Shown piece after piece: positions 1 through 6,157 of a stretch of DNA of 6,157 nt (positions are counted from its first letter, which is position 1; the number at the start of each line of letters is the position of its first letter). The stretch spans positions 1-6,157 of the forward strand of contig JAUWXE010000065.1 in assembly GCA_030616535.1 (NCBI GenBank). The letters run 5' to 3'. The position numbers and the translations under genes were made by a program. Origin of the DNA: Candidatus Aerophobota bacterium (GTDB lineage: Bacteria > Aerophobota > Aerophobia > Aerophobales > AE-B3A). The notes under the pieces were generated by a model that searched no databases, was not told the origin of the DNA, and saw only the letters and a program-made list of their open reading frames with translations.

Positions 1-1
1 C

Positions 2-949
2 ATAAAGAGACTCTACCAGGTGAAAAAAAGACCGCTAGATAAACCTATGACTCTATTCCTAAGGAAAAAAGAGGGCTTCATACGGTTTGCCCAGGCGGTC
101 CCGCTTTTTGCTCAAAGATTGATAAATGAGTTCTGGCCTGGTCCTCTTACTTTAATTTTTAAGGCAAGCCAGGGTAGTCCTCCTAGTCTGATCAGCAAAG
201 AAGGAAAGATTGGATTGAGACTCTCGGCTCATCCTATCCCCCAAACGATTATTGAAAAAGGAAAGATCCTCCTGGCCACCACCAGTGCTAATCTGTCTGG
301 CAAATTCACCCCTTCTGCTCCTGGGGAGCTTGATAAAGCATTATTAGATGGTATAGATCTTCTCATCGATGGAGGCCAGACCCTACTAGGCGAGGCATCT
401 ACTATAGTAGATGTTACTCGGTTTCCTCCTCTTTTAATCAGGAAAGGGTGGCTCCTCCCCGAACAAATAGAGAAAGCATGGCAGGGAAAAGGAGATATTC
501 TCTTTGTCTGCACCGGTAACACATGTCGAAGTCCTATGGCAGAGGGTCTATTAAAAAAAATGTGGCCTCAAAGACAAGGAGATGAGATAAAAATAGGTTC
601 GGCCGGAACAAGTGCCTTACCTGGCTTGCACTCACCTTCTTTAACCCAAAAAATAATGAAAGAAAAGGGAGTAGATATCTCTTACCATGAGAGCAAGCCT
701 TTAAACCAAAAGATGGTGGAAGAGGCTGATTTAATCTTAGTAATGGAAAAGGTACATAAAAATAAAGTTCTGGATCTTTCCTCTTCAGCCGAAGGTAAGG
801 TCTTCTTGCTTAAAGAATTTGCTTTAGGAATAGAAGAAGAAATTCTTGATCCCATGGGAGGATCCGAGGAGAGTTATGGAGAATGTGTCTGGCAGATTGA
901 AAAGAGCATAGAAGCTATGATGGAAAAATTGATGGGCTCCGGGGAATGA
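2..949 (+). CDS. Sua5/YrdC/YwlC domain fused to YwlE-like low-molecular-weight phosphatase (5' partial)
   Basis: The gene enters from the left edge. The frame is open from base 2, and its first codons (IKRLYQVKKRPLDKPM) are the interior YrdC-family motif, so the GTG at 20 is not the real start; roughly 40-50 N-terminal residues are missing. The N-terminal half (to about nt 470) is the Sua5/TsaC fold, shown by KRPLDKP, the TTSANLSG motif (about nt 278-301) and STIVDVT followed by LIRKG. This family makes threonylcarbamoyl-AMP from threonine, bicarbonate and ATP for t6A37 of tRNA. After a short linker comes a complete low-molecular-weight phosphatase domain of about 150 residues. It has the P-loop CTGNTCRS (nucleophile Cys at 509-511, Arg at 527-529) and the general-acid Asp-Pro at 848-853. 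The Thr two residues before the loop Arg matches YwlE, the protein-arginine phosphatase, rather than the Ile of tyrosine phosphatases. No stop or frameshift separates the domains. Its stop overlaps the next start (ATGA). Domain identity is strong; phosphoarginine specificity is inferred. Confidence 0.93.
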   Translation: MKRLYQVKKRPLDKPMTLFLRKKEGFIRFAQAVPLFAQRLINEFWPGPLTLIFKASQGSPPSLISKEGKIGLRLSAHPIPQTIIEKGKILLATTSANLSGKFTPSAPGELDKALLDGIDLLIDGGQTLLGEASTIVDVTRFPPLLIRKGWLLPEQIEKAWQGKGDILFVCTGNTCRSPMAEGLLKKMWPQRQGDEIKIGSAGTSALPGLHSPSLTQKIMKEKGVDISYHESKPLNQKMVEEADLILVMEKVHKNKVLDLSSSAEGKVFLLKEFALGIEEEILDPMGGSEESYGECVWQIEKSIEAMMEKLMGSGE

Positions 950-1443
950 AGGAAAAACGGCCTTCCTGGGACCAATATTTTATGCAGATTACCCAGCTGG
1001 TAGCTACTCGTTCCACGTGCTTGAGGCGAAAGGTGGGAGCTTTATTGGTCAAGGAAAAGAGAATTCTTTCTACGGGATACAACGGTGCCCCCCGTAATTT
1101 ACCTCATTGCAGGGAGGTAGGATGTCTTCGTGATAAACTAAATATCCCCTCCGGGGAAAGACAAGAGATCTGTCGGGGTCTACATGCTGAACAGAACGCC
1201 ATAATTCAGGCTGCTTTACACGGAATAAGTATCGAGGAGTCGATCCTTTACTGCACCCACCAACCCTGCATAACCTGCAGTAAGATGATAATAAATGCAG
1301 GAATAAAAAAGATTATTTTCCAGGGTAAGTATCCTGATCCCCTGGCTCAACAGATGCTTGAAGAAGCCAAAGTTGAACTAATCAAGATGGGAGAGGAAAA
1401 TGCCGGAAGAGGCTCTGAAAAGAATAGAGAAAACAGAAAGTGA
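946..1443 (+). CDS. comEB: Deoxycytidylate (dCMP) deaminase, ComEB type
   Basis: This is a zinc-dependent cytidine/deoxycytidylate deaminase of 165 residues, predicted to convert dCMP to dUMP in the cytoplasm and so supply thymidylate synthase. The zinc-site and catalytic motifs are intact: HAE (H80, E82) and PCITC (C108, C111). The N-terminal stretch RPSWDQYFM, the GYNGAP motif (44-49), the Cys pair C55/C60 and GLHAEQNA are typical of bacterial ComEB-like dCMP deaminases. The ATG at 946 overlaps the preceding TGA (ATGA), which suggests translational coupling; only a weak G-rich stretch (941-944) precedes it. The last 15 residues or so (after MGEE) are hydrophilic, look unlike the family core, and are encoded within a 44-nt overlap with the next gene. 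dCMP is the likely substrate from family resemblance, but a related cytidine-type substrate cannot be excluded. Confidence 0.93.
   Translation: MKEKRPSWDQYFMQITQLVATRSTCLRRKVGALLVKEKRILSTGYNGAPRNLPHCREVGCLRDKLNIPSGERQEICRGLHAEQNAIIQAALHGISIEESILYCTHQPCITCSKMIINAGIKKIIFQGKYPDPLAQQMLEEAKVELIKMGEENAGRGSEKNRENRK
1389..1396 (+). promoter_or_regulatory. Ribosome binding site for V/A-ATPase subunit G/H, inside comEB
   Basis: GGGAGAGG lies inside the deaminase coding region. Its GGAG core is 6 nt before the ATG at 1400. It supports 1400 as the start of the next gene despite the 44-nt overlap, since no other in-frame start gives a plausible protein. Confidence 0.6.
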
Positions 1444-1726
1444 GGCCAAGAAAATACTGGAGGAAGGAAGAAGGGAAAAAGAAAAGATATTAGAACAGGC
1501 TCGACGAAACAGAGAGGAAATTCTCACCCAGGCTGAGGAAGAGGGAAAAAGAGAAGGAGAAAAAATAAAGCAGAAGTTATTAAAAGAGGCAGAGAAAGAA
1601 ATAAAAGGAATCAGGGAAGAATTTGGGAAAAAACGAAAAAATATCGAGAATCAGAAAAGGGGAAATCTAGTCCAGGTAATAGAATTCATTGTCAAAAGGG
1701 CAAAGCAATGGCTCTCTATGAGATGA
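1400..1726 (+). CDS. V/A-type ATPase subunit G/H (peripheral stalk coiled coil)
   Basis: This 108-residue protein is almost entirely charged (Glu, Lys and Arg with regularly spaced Ile, Leu and Ala), as expected for one long coiled coil. It has no transmembrane segment. The opening EEALKRIEKTESEAKKILEEG and the repeated Glu/Lys-rich heptads match the small G/H stalk subunit of archaeal and bacterial V/A-ATPases (AhaH, NtpF) in length and composition. Family knowledge: it pairs with subunit E to form the peripheral stalk linking the catalytic head to the N-terminal domain of subunit I. The gene immediately downstream is subunit I, which is the strongest support, because low-complexity coiled coils are hard to assign from sequence alone. 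The C-terminus is more hydrophobic (VQVIEFIVKRAKQWL), as in family members. It overlaps the deaminase by 44 nt and subunit I by 19 nt. Subunit E is not in this window. Confidence 0.82.
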   Translation: MPEEALKRIEKTESEAKKILEEGRREKEKILEQARRNREEILTQAEEEGKREGEKIKQKLLKEAEKEIKGIREEFGKKRKNIENQKRGNLVQVIEFIVKRAKQWLSMR

Positions 1727-3765
1727 GGAAGGTATATATTATTGGAGATCTTAGTCTTCGAGATTCTATCATTAAAAGACTGGGAGACTTAGCCCTTTTC
1801 CAGCCCCGAAAGATTGATGAAAAGACGATAACCTCATCCTTTAAGCCAACCCAGCCAAAGACAGAGGAGTTGGAGGATGAACTTTCTCGGCTTAATTGGA
1901 CCATTAAATACCTGGAGCAGTTTGATGAGAAAAAAACCTCACTCGGATTTTTCCCGGGTAAGCCCGTAATAAAAGAAAAGGATTTTTCTACCTGGATTGA
2001 AAATCTTGACTGGCAGAAAATCCATAAAAGATGTGAGGAGCTCGAAGAAGAGACGGAGATTCTCGGGGAAGAAAAAAATAATCTGGAAGAACAATATTCT
2101 CTCCTCTCGCCCTGGAGCCAGCTACCTATCTCTACGGAGAGATTGGAGGAAAAAAGATGGGTTAGCTACCAACTGGGAATAATTCGGGTCGAGGCAAAAG
2201 ATTTCTTTCGAAAAGAACTGGACAAACTAAAAGCAACCCATTTAAATATCATTAAAGAAGAGGCAGGTAATCTTTTCTTCTTACTTATCTTCCTGAAGGA
2301 AGATGGGGAGAGGTTAGAATCAATTTTCCAGAGATTGAAAGTAGAAAAGGTTCGGCTTAAAGAATTCGGAGTTCCGGAGAGGAGATTAAAGGAAATTCGT
2401 CAAAGGATCGAGGGCATAGAAAATCAAATAGGGAAGATCAAAGAGGAATCAAAGAGAATTTACCGGGAAAAGATCAAACTCATGGCCCTGTACGACCATT
2501 TTTATCATTTGCTCCGAGAAAGGAAGGTATCGGCAAATACCAGATCAAGCCCCTACACCTTCCTTCTGGAAGGATGGATTAGAAAGGTTGATCTAGCCAA
2601 ACTGAAGGCCGGACTAAAAGATTTTTCACCCCTGGAAATCGTGGTAAGAAAGCCTCATCAAAATGAGGAAAGTAAGGTTCCCATTGCCCTCTCTAATGCC
2701 TCCCCCTTCAAACCCTTCGAGCTGGTAACCAATCTTTACGGACTACCCCGGTACTTTGAAATTGACCCCACCCCTTTTCTGGCCCCCTTCTTTGCCATCT
2801 TTCTGGCCATTTGTTTAACCGACGGTGGTTACGGGATTATTCTATCGGTAATTTCCTACTTCATGCTTAAAAAATTTAAGGTGGAAGGAGGAGCAAAGAA
2901 ACTATTCTCCATGTTGTTCATAGCTGGATTTGTTACCTTCGGGATAGGACTCATCACTGGAGGTGTATTTGGAATCGAGTTTACTCATCTTCCCGCATCT
3001 TTAGGTTTTCTAAAAAAATTGGCCTTATTGAATCCCATGAGAGACCCCATGAAATTTCTGGCCATCTGTCTGGGTCTGGGACTCATTCACATATTAGTAG
3101 GGATAGGTCTGGAATTATGGGAAGATCTAAGAAGAAAAGATATAGTCTCGGCGGTGCTGGATCATGCCTCCTGGATCGTACTTATTCTGGGAATAATCCT
3201 TTTTGCTATGCCTATTTTGAAGGGTTTCTTTCTGGGAGCTAGCTCAGGAACCGCCCAGGAGGTAAGCCTGGGACCAAATATAGCTATGTCCTTCTCCTTT
3301 CAGAACCTTGCCAGGATCTGGAATACGCTACCAGGATATTCCCGGGTGGGTCTGATGATGTCTCTCTGGGGTGTGATGGCTCTATTTCTCTTTGTGGGAA
3401 GAAAAAGCAAAAATCTCTTTATCAGATTGGCTAAAGGAGGATACGAGCTCTATGGGATAGTTCAGCTTTTTGCCGACGTTCTTTCCTATTCCCGACTTTT
3501 GGCCCTGGGTCTGGCCACTAGTGTCATTGCCACCGTAGTGAATACTATAGCCGTAATGAGCTATGGTACTCCTTTTATCGGACCTATTCTTATGGTGATA
3601 ATTCTTATAGGGGGTCATCTAGGCAACCTCGTCATAAATTGTCTTTCTGGGTTTATCCATACCTCTCGTCTTCAGTTTGTGGAATTCTTTGGCAAGTTCT
3701 ATCAAGGAGGAGGGAAAAGTTTTAGACCTTTCCAGCGAGAAGGAAAGTACGTAGCCATACGGTAG
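1708..3765 (+). CDS. ntpI: V/A-type ATPase subunit I (membrane subunit a)
   Basis: This 685-residue protein is the large stator membrane subunit, which carries the ion half-channels beside the rotating c-ring. Residues 1 to about 340 form the cytoplasmic domain, with coiled-coil stretches around 50-75, 105-130 and 200-260 that should contact the peripheral stalks. About seven or eight hydrophobic segments follow, roughly at 356-386, 396-420, 448-470, 485-508, 545-563, 580-617 and 622-648; the sixth may be two helices. Diagnostic motifs are TDGGYGI (371-377), DVLSYSRLLALGLA with the expected ion-path arginine R596, and GFIHTSRLQFVEFFGKFY with the second conserved arginine R654. The key residues are therefore intact and the length is normal. 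The ATG at 1708 gives MALYEMRKVYIIG, the usual family N-terminus, and has AAAAGGG (1694-1700) upstream. The ATG at 1723, overlapping the previous stop as ATGA, is an alternative. Whether it moves protons or sodium cannot be read from this subunit. Confidence 0.95.
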   Translation: MALYEMRKVYIIGDLSLRDSIIKRLGDLALFQPRKIDEKTITSSFKPTQPKTEELEDELSRLNWTIKYLEQFDEKKTSLGFFPGKPVIKEKDFSTWIENLDWQKIHKRCEELEEETEILGEEKNNLEEQYSLLSPWSQLPISTERLEEKRWVSYQLGIIRVEAKDFFRKELDKLKATHLNIIKEEAGNLFFLLIFLKEDGERLESIFQRLKVEKVRLKEFGVPERRLKEIRQRIEGIENQIGKIKEESKRIYREKIKLMALYDHFYHLLRERKVSANTRSSPYTFLLEGWIRKVDLAKLKAGLKDFSPLEIVVRKPHQNEESKVPIALSNASPFKPFELVTNLYGLPRYFEIDPTPFLAPFFAIFLAICLTDGGYGIILSVISYFMLKKFKVEGGAKKLFSMLFIAGFVTFGIGLITGGVFGIEFTHLPASLGFLKKLALLNPMRDPMKFLAICLGLGLIHILVGIGLELWEDLRRKDIVSAVLDHASWIVLILGIILFAMPILKGFFLGASSGTAQEVSLGPNIAMSFSFQNLARIWNTLPGYSRVGLMMSLWGVMALFLFVGRKSKNLFIRLAKGGYELYGIVQLFADVLSYSRLLALGLATSVIATVVNTIAVMSYGTPFIGPILMVIILIGGHLGNLVINCLSGFIHTSRLQFVEFFGKFYQGGGKSFRPFQREGKYVAIR

Positions 3766-3768
3766 AAT

Positions 3769-3775
3769 AAAGGAG
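3769..3775 (+). promoter_or_regulatory. Strong ribosome binding site that decides a TTG start
   Basis: AAAGGAG lies in the 16-nt gap after subunit I and is 6 nt before the TTG at 3782. No ATG or GTG start is available nearby in this frame, and the first in-frame ATG (residue 46) would remove the conserved N-terminal strand, so TTG is the start. Confidence 0.75.
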
Positions 3776-3781
3776 ACGAAG

Positions 3782-4954
3782 TTGCAGAATTTTCAATTTT
3801 ACCTTCCTACTAGAGTTTACTTCGGAAAAGGAACCATAGAAAAAGTAGGAGAGGAGGCCAAAAAACTGGGTAAAAGGGCTTTAGTAGTCACAGGTGGAAA
3901 ATCCGCCAGAAGAATGGGAGCCTTGCAAAGAGTGGAGGACTCCCTGAAGAAAATGGGAGTAAAGACATTTCTTTTCGAAGGAGTGGAGGCCAACCCATCT
4001 CTGGAGACAATAAAGAGGGGAACAAATCTAACTAAAGAGAAAAAATGCCAGATTGTTGTAGGACTGGGGGGAGGGAGCCCTATGGATACAGCCAAGGGAA
4101 TTGCGGTCGCATTCACCAATCCAGATCCCTTTACCCAATATTTGGGAAGAAATAAATTAAAAGAATCTCCTCTTCCGGTGATAGCCATCCCCACTACGGC
4201 AGGAACAGGGAGTGAAGTAACTCCCTATGCAGTCTTTACCACTACTACAGATGGGAAGCACCAAAAAAAAATTATGGCTGACCCTTTTATCTTTCCTGAA
4301 GTAGCTTTGGTTGACCCGGAGCTCACTTTATCCTTACCCTCATCGGTTACTGCCGATACGGGAATAGATGCTCTCTCCCACGCCATTGAGGGTCTTATTT
4401 CCAAAAACTGCCAGCCCCTTAGCGATCATTTAGCCCTGGAAGCGATTAAACTTCTCTCTAGCTACCTACCAGAGGTAGTAAGAAATCCTCAGGATATAGA
4501 GATTCGGGGCCAGGTTTTGTATGCTTCTCTCCTGGCAGGGATGGTTATCGCCCAAACCGGCACTATACTCGTTCACCTAATGAGTTACCGGCTAACTCCT
4601 GATTTAAATCTTCCTCATGGAAGAGCTTGTGCAATTCTTCTTCCCTGGGTATGTGAGTTCAATCTTAAAGGCAGCTCTGCTAAACTCATCTCTTTAGCCA
4701 AAAGTTTAGGAGAAGACGTAGAAAATCTATCTCAAGAAGAAGCTGTTGAAAGCGTAGTCAATCGAATAAGGGATCTTGTCTTGCAGCTGGGTCTTCCCCA
4801 GGATTTAAAGTCGAGGAAAATAGAAGAATCCCTCATTGAGGATTTCGCCAGTGAAGCCATGCAGGACAAAAGAAAACTGGCCAACAACCCCCGTAAGGTC
4901 ACTCTAGAGGATGTAATAGAGATCTACCGGAAGGCTTTTGGGGTAGTCAAGTGA
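3782..4954 (+). CDS. Iron-containing (group III) alcohol dehydrogenase
   Basis: At 390 residues this is the normal length for the Fe-ADH family, NAD(P)-dependent enzymes that interconvert alcohols and aldehydes or ketones in the cytoplasm. The N-terminal nucleotide-binding half has ALVVTGG (33-39) and GLGGGSPMDTAK (94-105), followed by PTTAGTGSEVTP (137-148). The C-terminal helical half has the metal ligands: D196 and H200 in GIDALSHAIEG, H265 in ILVHLMSY, and H279 in LPHGRA. The H265-to-H279 spacing of 14 equals that of E. coli FucO (H263/H277), so all four iron ligands are present. At the position of FucO H267 there is Tyr (Y269), which is common in relatives. The substrate cannot be named; lactaldehyde, propanediol, butanol or simple aldehyde reduction are all possible. 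It sits 16 nt after subunit I, so it is probably co-transcribed, but no functional link to the ATPase is evident. The TTG start may lower its translation. Confidence 0.93.
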   Translation: MQNFQFYLPTRVYFGKGTIEKVGEEAKKLGKRALVVTGGKSARRMGALQRVEDSLKKMGVKTFLFEGVEANPSLETIKRGTNLTKEKKCQIVVGLGGGSPMDTAKGIAVAFTNPDPFTQYLGRNKLKESPLPVIAIPTTAGTGSEVTPYAVFTTTTDGKHQKKIMADPFIFPEVALVDPELTLSLPSSVTADTGIDALSHAIEGLISKNCQPLSDHLALEAIKLLSSYLPEVVRNPQDIEIRGQVLYASLLAGMVIAQTGTILVHLMSYRLTPDLNLPHGRACAILLPWVCEFNLKGSSAKLISLAKSLGEDVENLSQEEAVESVVNRIRDLVLQLGLPQDLKSRKIEESLIEDFASEAMQDKRKLANNPRKVTLEDVIEIYRKAFGVVK

Positions 4955-4989
4955 TATCTCGGGACTCTTCCCCCATTTCACTGATCACT

Positions 4990-5024
4990 TATTCCTCATC
5001 ACCGTTTCAAGGAGGATGAGAATG
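4990..5024 (+). promoter_or_regulatory. Possible hairpin over the glmS start codon
   Basis: ATTCCTCATC (4991-5000) can pair with GATGAGAAT (5015-5023), giving nine Watson-Crick pairs with one bulged C. A T4990-G5024 wobble adds a tenth. The loop (5001-5014) holds most of the Shine-Dalgarno, and the 3' arm contains the ATG start. If it forms in the mRNA it could limit glmS translation. This is pairing seen by eye, with no energy calculation or conservation evidence. Confidence 0.3.
5009..5015 (+). promoter_or_regulatory. Ribosome binding site that decides the glmS start
   Basis: AAGGAGG is a near-perfect anti-Shine-Dalgarno match, 6 nt before the ATG at 5022. A second in-frame ATG at 5016 touches the Shine-Dalgarno directly and is too close to be used. 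The 5022 start also puts Cys immediately after Met, as glutamine amidotransferase processing requires. Confidence 0.85.
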
Positions 5025-6157
5025 TGTGGCATTGTGGGATATGTGGGTGATAAATTTGTAGATTCCTTGTTGGTTGCTGGCTTAGAAAGGCTGGAATACA
5101 GGGGTTATGATTCTGCCGGCATTGCTACTTTAAAGGGAGGGAAATTAAAGATAAAAAAGACTGCCGGCAAAATCCAACTTTTAAAAGAAAAATTGAAGGA
5201 AGATCCCTTAGGCGGAGAGCTCGGAATCGGGCATACCCGCTGGGCCACTCATGGAGAGGCAACTTTAGAAAATGCTCATCCTCATACCGATTGCAGGGGA
5301 GAGATAGCTGTTATTCACAATGGGATCATTGAAAATTTCGAGCCTCTTCGAGAAAAATTAACCAAGGAAGGGCACATCTTTAAGACAGATACAGATACCG
5401 AGATCATTGCCCACTTAATAGAGAAATATTTGAACGGCGATCTTCTTTTAGCGGTCCGAAAGAGCCTAAAATTCTTAAAGGGAAGCTATGCCCTGGCCGT
5501 CATCAGCAGAAAAGATCCCGATAAAATAGTAGTTGCTAAATGGGAAAGTCCACTTGTAATCGGGAGAGGGAAAGATGAGAATTTCCTGGCCTCAGATGTT
5601 GGGGCTATCCTAAATTTAACCTCCAGAATAATATTCTTAGAAGATGGAGAGACGGCTACCATAACTAAAAATGAGATAAAAGTATTCGACAAGGATGGTA
5701 GTCTTATCAAAAAAAGAGTCAAGAGACTCAAATGGGAGATTCTGTGGGGTCCTAAAAAAGATGGATATCGCCATTTTATGCTCAAGGAAATACATGAGCA
5801 GCCAGATATCATTCGCCATGTTCTAAAGAGGCGAATTTCTCGAGACAAAAATGATCTTTATTTCGAAAACATCAACCTGAGTGAGGAAAAAATATCAAAA
5901 ATTGACAGAATAATTATTCAAGCCTGCGGCACCTCCTGGCATGTGGGGTTGGTTGGCAAGTATCTCTTTGAAAAGCACCTGCGTCTTCACACGGAGGTAG
6001 ACATAAGCTCCGAATTTAGATATCGTAATCCGGTGGCCGGTGGAGATACCTTGGTCATGGCCATCTCTCAGTCGGGTGAGACCGCTGACACCCTGGCCGG
6101 GATAAGACTGGCTAAAAGCAAGTTTCTCCAGGTTCTATCCCTCTGTAACACCATAGA
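5022..6157 (+). CDS. glmS: Glutamine-fructose-6-phosphate aminotransferase (isomerizing), 3' partial
   Basis: GlmS makes glucosamine-6-phosphate from fructose-6-phosphate and glutamine, the first committed step to UDP-GlcNAc, peptidoglycan and other amino sugars. The window holds 378 complete codons with no frameshift or stop; the family is about 600 residues, so over a third lies beyond the right edge. The N-terminal glutaminase domain begins MCGIVGYVG, with Cys2 becoming the nucleophile after Met removal. It continues with LEYRGYDSAG (24-33), HTRWATHG (71-78), HNGIIEN (99-105) and TDTDTE (122-127). The linker has HFMLKEIHEQP (251-261), typical of GlmS. The first sugar-isomerase (SIS) domain starts near 298 with ACGTSWH (301-307) and contains SQSGETADTL (349-358), the sugar-phosphate binding loop. 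The second SIS domain and the C-terminal catalytic tail are not visible. The 67-nt gap upstream is too short for the glmS ribozyme. The gene may be read from the upstream operon or from an unseen promoter. Confidence 0.97.
   Translation, partial: MCGIVGYVGDKFVDSLLVAGLERLEYRGYDSAGIATLKGGKLKIKKTAGKIQLLKEKLKEDPLGGELGIGHTRWATHGEATLENAHPHTDCRGEIAVIHNGIIENFEPLREKLTKEGHIFKTDTDTEIIAHLIEKYLNGDLLLAVRKSLKFLKGSYALAVISRKDPDKIVVAKWESPLVIGRGKDENFLASDVGAILNLTSRIIFLEDGETATITKNEIKVFDKDGSLIKKRVKRLKWEILWGPKKDGYRHFMLKEIHEQPDIIRHVLKRRISRDKNDLYFENINLSEEKISKIDRIIIQACGTSWHVGLVGKYLFEKHLRLHTEVDISSEFRYRNPVAGGDTLVMAISQSGETADTLAGIRLAKSKFLQVLSLCNTI

Noticed and set aside
20..22. GTG at 20 as the true start of the first gene
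   Set aside because: The frame is open to the window edge and the upstream codons (IKRLYQ) continue the conserved YrdC motif, so the start lies outside the window.
1400..1726. Subunit G/H read as a generic coiled-coil or F-type b/E subunit
   Set aside because: It has no N-terminal membrane helix (as F-type b would) and is too short for subunit E; its length and the adjacent subunit I favour G/H.
3817..4194. 125-codon - strand open frame opposite the alcohol dehydrogenase
   Set aside because: It is antisense to the conserved nucleotide-binding half of the enzyme, and its protein shows no family motif.
4949..4990. Inverted repeat AAGTGAT / ATCACTT around the ADH stop codon as a terminator
   Set aside because: Only 7 bp with a 28-nt loop, no GC-rich stem and no following T-run, so it does not support an intrinsic terminator.
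4955..5021. glmS ribozyme upstream of glmS
   Set aside because: The gap is only 67 nt, shorter than the ribozyme, and no ribozyme core sequence was recognised there; the preceding bases are a well-conserved ADH coding region.
5486..5848. Open reading frames on the - strand opposite glmS
   Set aside because: They lie wholly antisense to a clearly conserved glmS frame, have no recognisable domain and no convincing ribosome binding site; they are shadow frames.

Overview
The window is a compact bacterial segment with six genes, all on the + strand and packed almost end to end. The first gene (5' end) and the last (3' end) are cut by the window edges. No tRNA, rRNA, CRISPR array, insertion sequence or integrase was seen, and the longest stretch without a gene is 67 nt. 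The sequence has moderate-to-low GC, many AGA/AGG arginine and ATA isoleucine codons, strong Shine-Dalgarno sites and ATGA start/stop overlaps. With a V/A-type ATPase and an iron-type alcohol dehydrogenase, this suggests an anaerobic, possibly thermophilic or subsurface bacterium. The taxon cannot be fixed from this window. A Firmicute or an uncultured phylum such as Aerophobota or Atribacterota would fit, but this is a low-confidence inference.

Region 1 (2-1443) holds nucleic-acid and nucleotide housekeeping genes. A Sua5/YrdC/YwlC (tRNA t6A precursor) domain is fused in frame to a low-molecular-weight phosphatase domain with the YwlE-type loop CTGNTCRS. It overlaps by 4 nt a ComEB-type deoxycytidylate deaminase.

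Region 2 (1400-3765) encodes two V/A-type ATPase parts: a short coiled-coil subunit G/H (peripheral stalk) and the large membrane subunit I/a (proton or sodium path). They overlap each other, and the first overlaps the deaminase by 44 nt, so the first four genes look like one translationally coupled transcript. The other ATPase subunits (K/c, E, C, F, A, B, D) do not follow, which is unusual.

Region 3 (3782-4954) is an iron-dependent alcohol dehydrogenase, 16 nt after subunit I, with a TTG start behind a strong ribosome binding site.

Region 4 (5022-end) is the first 378 codons of glmS (glucosamine-6-phosphate synthase), the entry to amino-sugar and peptidoglycan precursors. A 67-nt gap precedes it. 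The gap could fold into a hairpin around the start codon, but shows no convincing terminator or promoter.

The content is mostly conserved housekeeping. The points most worth a second look are the domain fusion with its predicted phosphoarginine specificity, the ATPase stalk/membrane pair without the rest of its operon, and the possible glmS start hairpin. I found no convincing evidence of a wholly new system.
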